Shown here piece after piece: positions 62,364 through 64,000 of a stretch of 64,000 bases of DNA; positions within the stretch are counted from its first letter, which is position 1, and each line of letters opens with the position of its first letter. The stretch comes from Alviniconcha marisindica. Its lineage: Eukaryota > Mollusca > Gastropoda > Provannidae. Made by a program: the position numbers and the translations under genes. Under the pieces are notes generated by a model. That model saw nothing but the letters and a program-made list of their open reading frames with translations, was not told where the DNA came from and searched no databases. Where the stretch lies: positions 60,001 through 124,000 of the forward strand of contig JABMCL010003823.1 in assembly GCA_018857735.1 (NCBI GenBank). The letters run 5' to 3'.

Positions 62364-63612
62364 ACACCCTCACAACTCCTGCTCTTATCGCCCTCTTCAG
62401 ATCCCCCCTCTCTTCTTTTCATCGCTTCCTCGACTGTCGTTTTTTCTCTACCACCTTGTGCGTGACGTGAACAATGAGTGTGCTGTCAATCCGGTCTGAG
62501 AGCAGTTCCTTCACGTATCGGACGGTTAGCTCGCTGTGACGTGGTGTTGTTTTTTTAACGGACAAATGGACTGCCGTGTTGTGATGAAGTAAAGCAGGCA
62601 GTGTGATTCTGATGGCGGCCTGTGCGTCGCTGCAAGCACAGGCAAGTTTAGTCAGGTTTTTTGTTTTGTTTTATTTTAGTTGTTTGTGTGAATTCGGCCA
62701 CTGTAACCTCCTTCCCCATGGAGCCAAAAGAGCGTACAAAAAAAAAAAAAAAAAAAAAAGGTGCTGACTCGGAAGTCGCATTCACTGTGATCAGCGCATT
62801 ATTTGGGTTGTTGGTTTTAATAGCATTGACCACCGCTGGGGAGTTCTGCGTTCGGCTGTGCCATTAACCATAAAATATACCACCTGCAAATTTGAAGCTT
62901 TTACTGTTTTAAAAACTTTTTTCTTTTCTTTCTTCTGTGTTGACTGCAGGAACCAGAATGACACAAAGTGCTTGTGTTCAATTGCAGGAGAATCTTTGTG
63001 AACGCTTGTCGCTGGACCAGTGTTAACTGGTCTCTTAGGGCACCCGCCCACTGCCCCTGAAGCCTGGAAAATACCCCAGTTCCGATGTCCAAAGGTGTTA
63101 GCTGCGTCCTGAAGACCCATGTTGTCGGCCCTCACCGTGAGGGGCGAGTTGGGGAGGAGTCTCGTTAGAGTGGTGGATTGCTTCAGTAGAGCGAACTCTT
63201 CGAATAGACAGTCTTACCACCACTTCTTTACGCAGAGAAAAGTACGAAGAGAAATAGAGTGTTTTTTAATTTTCTGATGATGTTTTGCTGTGTGTGTGAA
63301 AATATGCTGGGTGGGAAAGCACAGGTTACAGCCTGGACAGTGGGGAGGGAGGAATGCAGGAAAATTCCCCAACATGAGACACGACAAGCTTTTCCTTTTT
63401 CTTTTGGTTTGTCAGCCTCTTTGTCTTGGAGCCCGGGGCCTGTGCGTCACGAGTTAGACATTGTACACAGTTCACCGGCAGGTGGTACAAAGTGGCAAAT
63501 TGATTCAGCCGGATTGACAGTACAGTCATCAAGTCTGGTCCCTTTTCACCCCCTCCCTCGCCCCCAACAACAACAACAACAACAACACACAACAACAACA
63601 AACGATAATAAA
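62364..63612 (+). other. Probable CUL4 3' UTR
   Basis: The stop TGA is at 62361-62363. A genomic A-run occupies 62739-62759. The first canonical AATAAA I find is at 63607-63612, after a CAA-repeat. Earlier variant signals cannot be excluded, so the UTR end is uncertain. Confidence 0.45.
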
Positions 63613-64000
63613 ACCAATGAAAGTGCCAGATTCAGTCTGCATCAGACGTACATGGCAACGTTTGCTCCACCATCATGCTGTTGCCATGGAACCACGTGAG
63701 TTCGCATCACGAATCAGGTAGACCTGCTTCTGTCTCTGAAGCAGTAGTATGCTGTCTTCATTCACTGTCATTGTGTGCTACTGTAATGTGTGTCTGCTTT
63801 GCCCCATTCATTGAAACTTCATGGGATAAATGTACAACGGACAGAGGGTTGCGTTTCCTGGACACTGATGATGGCGGAGCTGCAGTCCTTCTCCAGTGAC
63901 CTGGCAAGTGGTTCCGGTATGAAGACATTTTACATCAGGTTGTTGGAGGACACGTCTGTCCGCCAGACAGCTGACTGGATGCTGTCGTCCCAAGGAATCG
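63613..64000. other. Downstream flank, no recognised gene
   Basis: The short open frames here resemble no protein I know. Confidence 0.5.

Noticed and set aside
62739..62759. A-run taken as evidence of a processed pseudogene or poly(A) site
   Set aside because: It follows the intact, intron-containing CUL4 last exon and has no AATAAA immediately upstream; it is a genomic A-tract.

Overview
The window is eukaryotic and most likely from a gastropod mollusc. Genes are split into short exons with GT-AG introns (one AT-AC intron), a receptor resembling the snail GRL101 type is present, and non-coding DNA is packed with minisatellites, (CA)n/(GT)n/(GA)n microsatellites and tRNA-derived SINEs. The assignment below mollusc level is inference. 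No prokaryotic features are present.

Layout. (1) 1-9750, minus strand: a large mosaic receptor gene whose 3' end runs off the left edge. It has a signal peptide, CUB-like regions, an LDL-receptor class A (LDLa) repeat, a C-type lectin domain, more LDLa repeats, leucine-rich repeats and a class-A seven-helix domain with DRY and NPxxY motifs. (2) About 9.75-26.9 kb: intergenic DNA of minisatellites, SINEs, a TIR element with a zinc-finger-like ORF, a decayed LINE reverse transcriptase and a degenerate copy of the 3' part of the next gene. (3) 27228-33013, minus strand: translationally controlled tumour protein (TCTP/TPT1), five coding exons giving exactly 172 residues, with a sixth exon expected to carry only the stop. 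(4) 33014-33289: a 276-bp head-to-head promoter. (5) 33290-62363, plus strand: a complete 21-exon cullin-4 gene (801 residues by my reconstruction), scaffold of CRL4 ubiquitin ligases, with the neddylation lysine in exon 20. (6) 62364-64000: cullin 3' UTR and flank.

The observations most worth following are in the cullin gene. Intron 2 is a U12-type AT-AC intron with near-textbook signals. Exon 6 is present twice in an exact 127-bp tandem duplication. Several intronic minisatellites start at, or copy, the 5' splice site of the preceding exon (exons 6, 7, 10, 14). In the receptor, short tandem repeats lie inside coding exons, including a 24-bp minisatellite in the ectodomain and two microsatellite-encoded insertions in the lectin domain. 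A 33-bp array at 13.3-14.3 kb is bounded by 25-bp inverted repeats and may be a mobile unit. Exon boundaries were derived by reading splice signals and codon phase; no alignment or transcript data were available.
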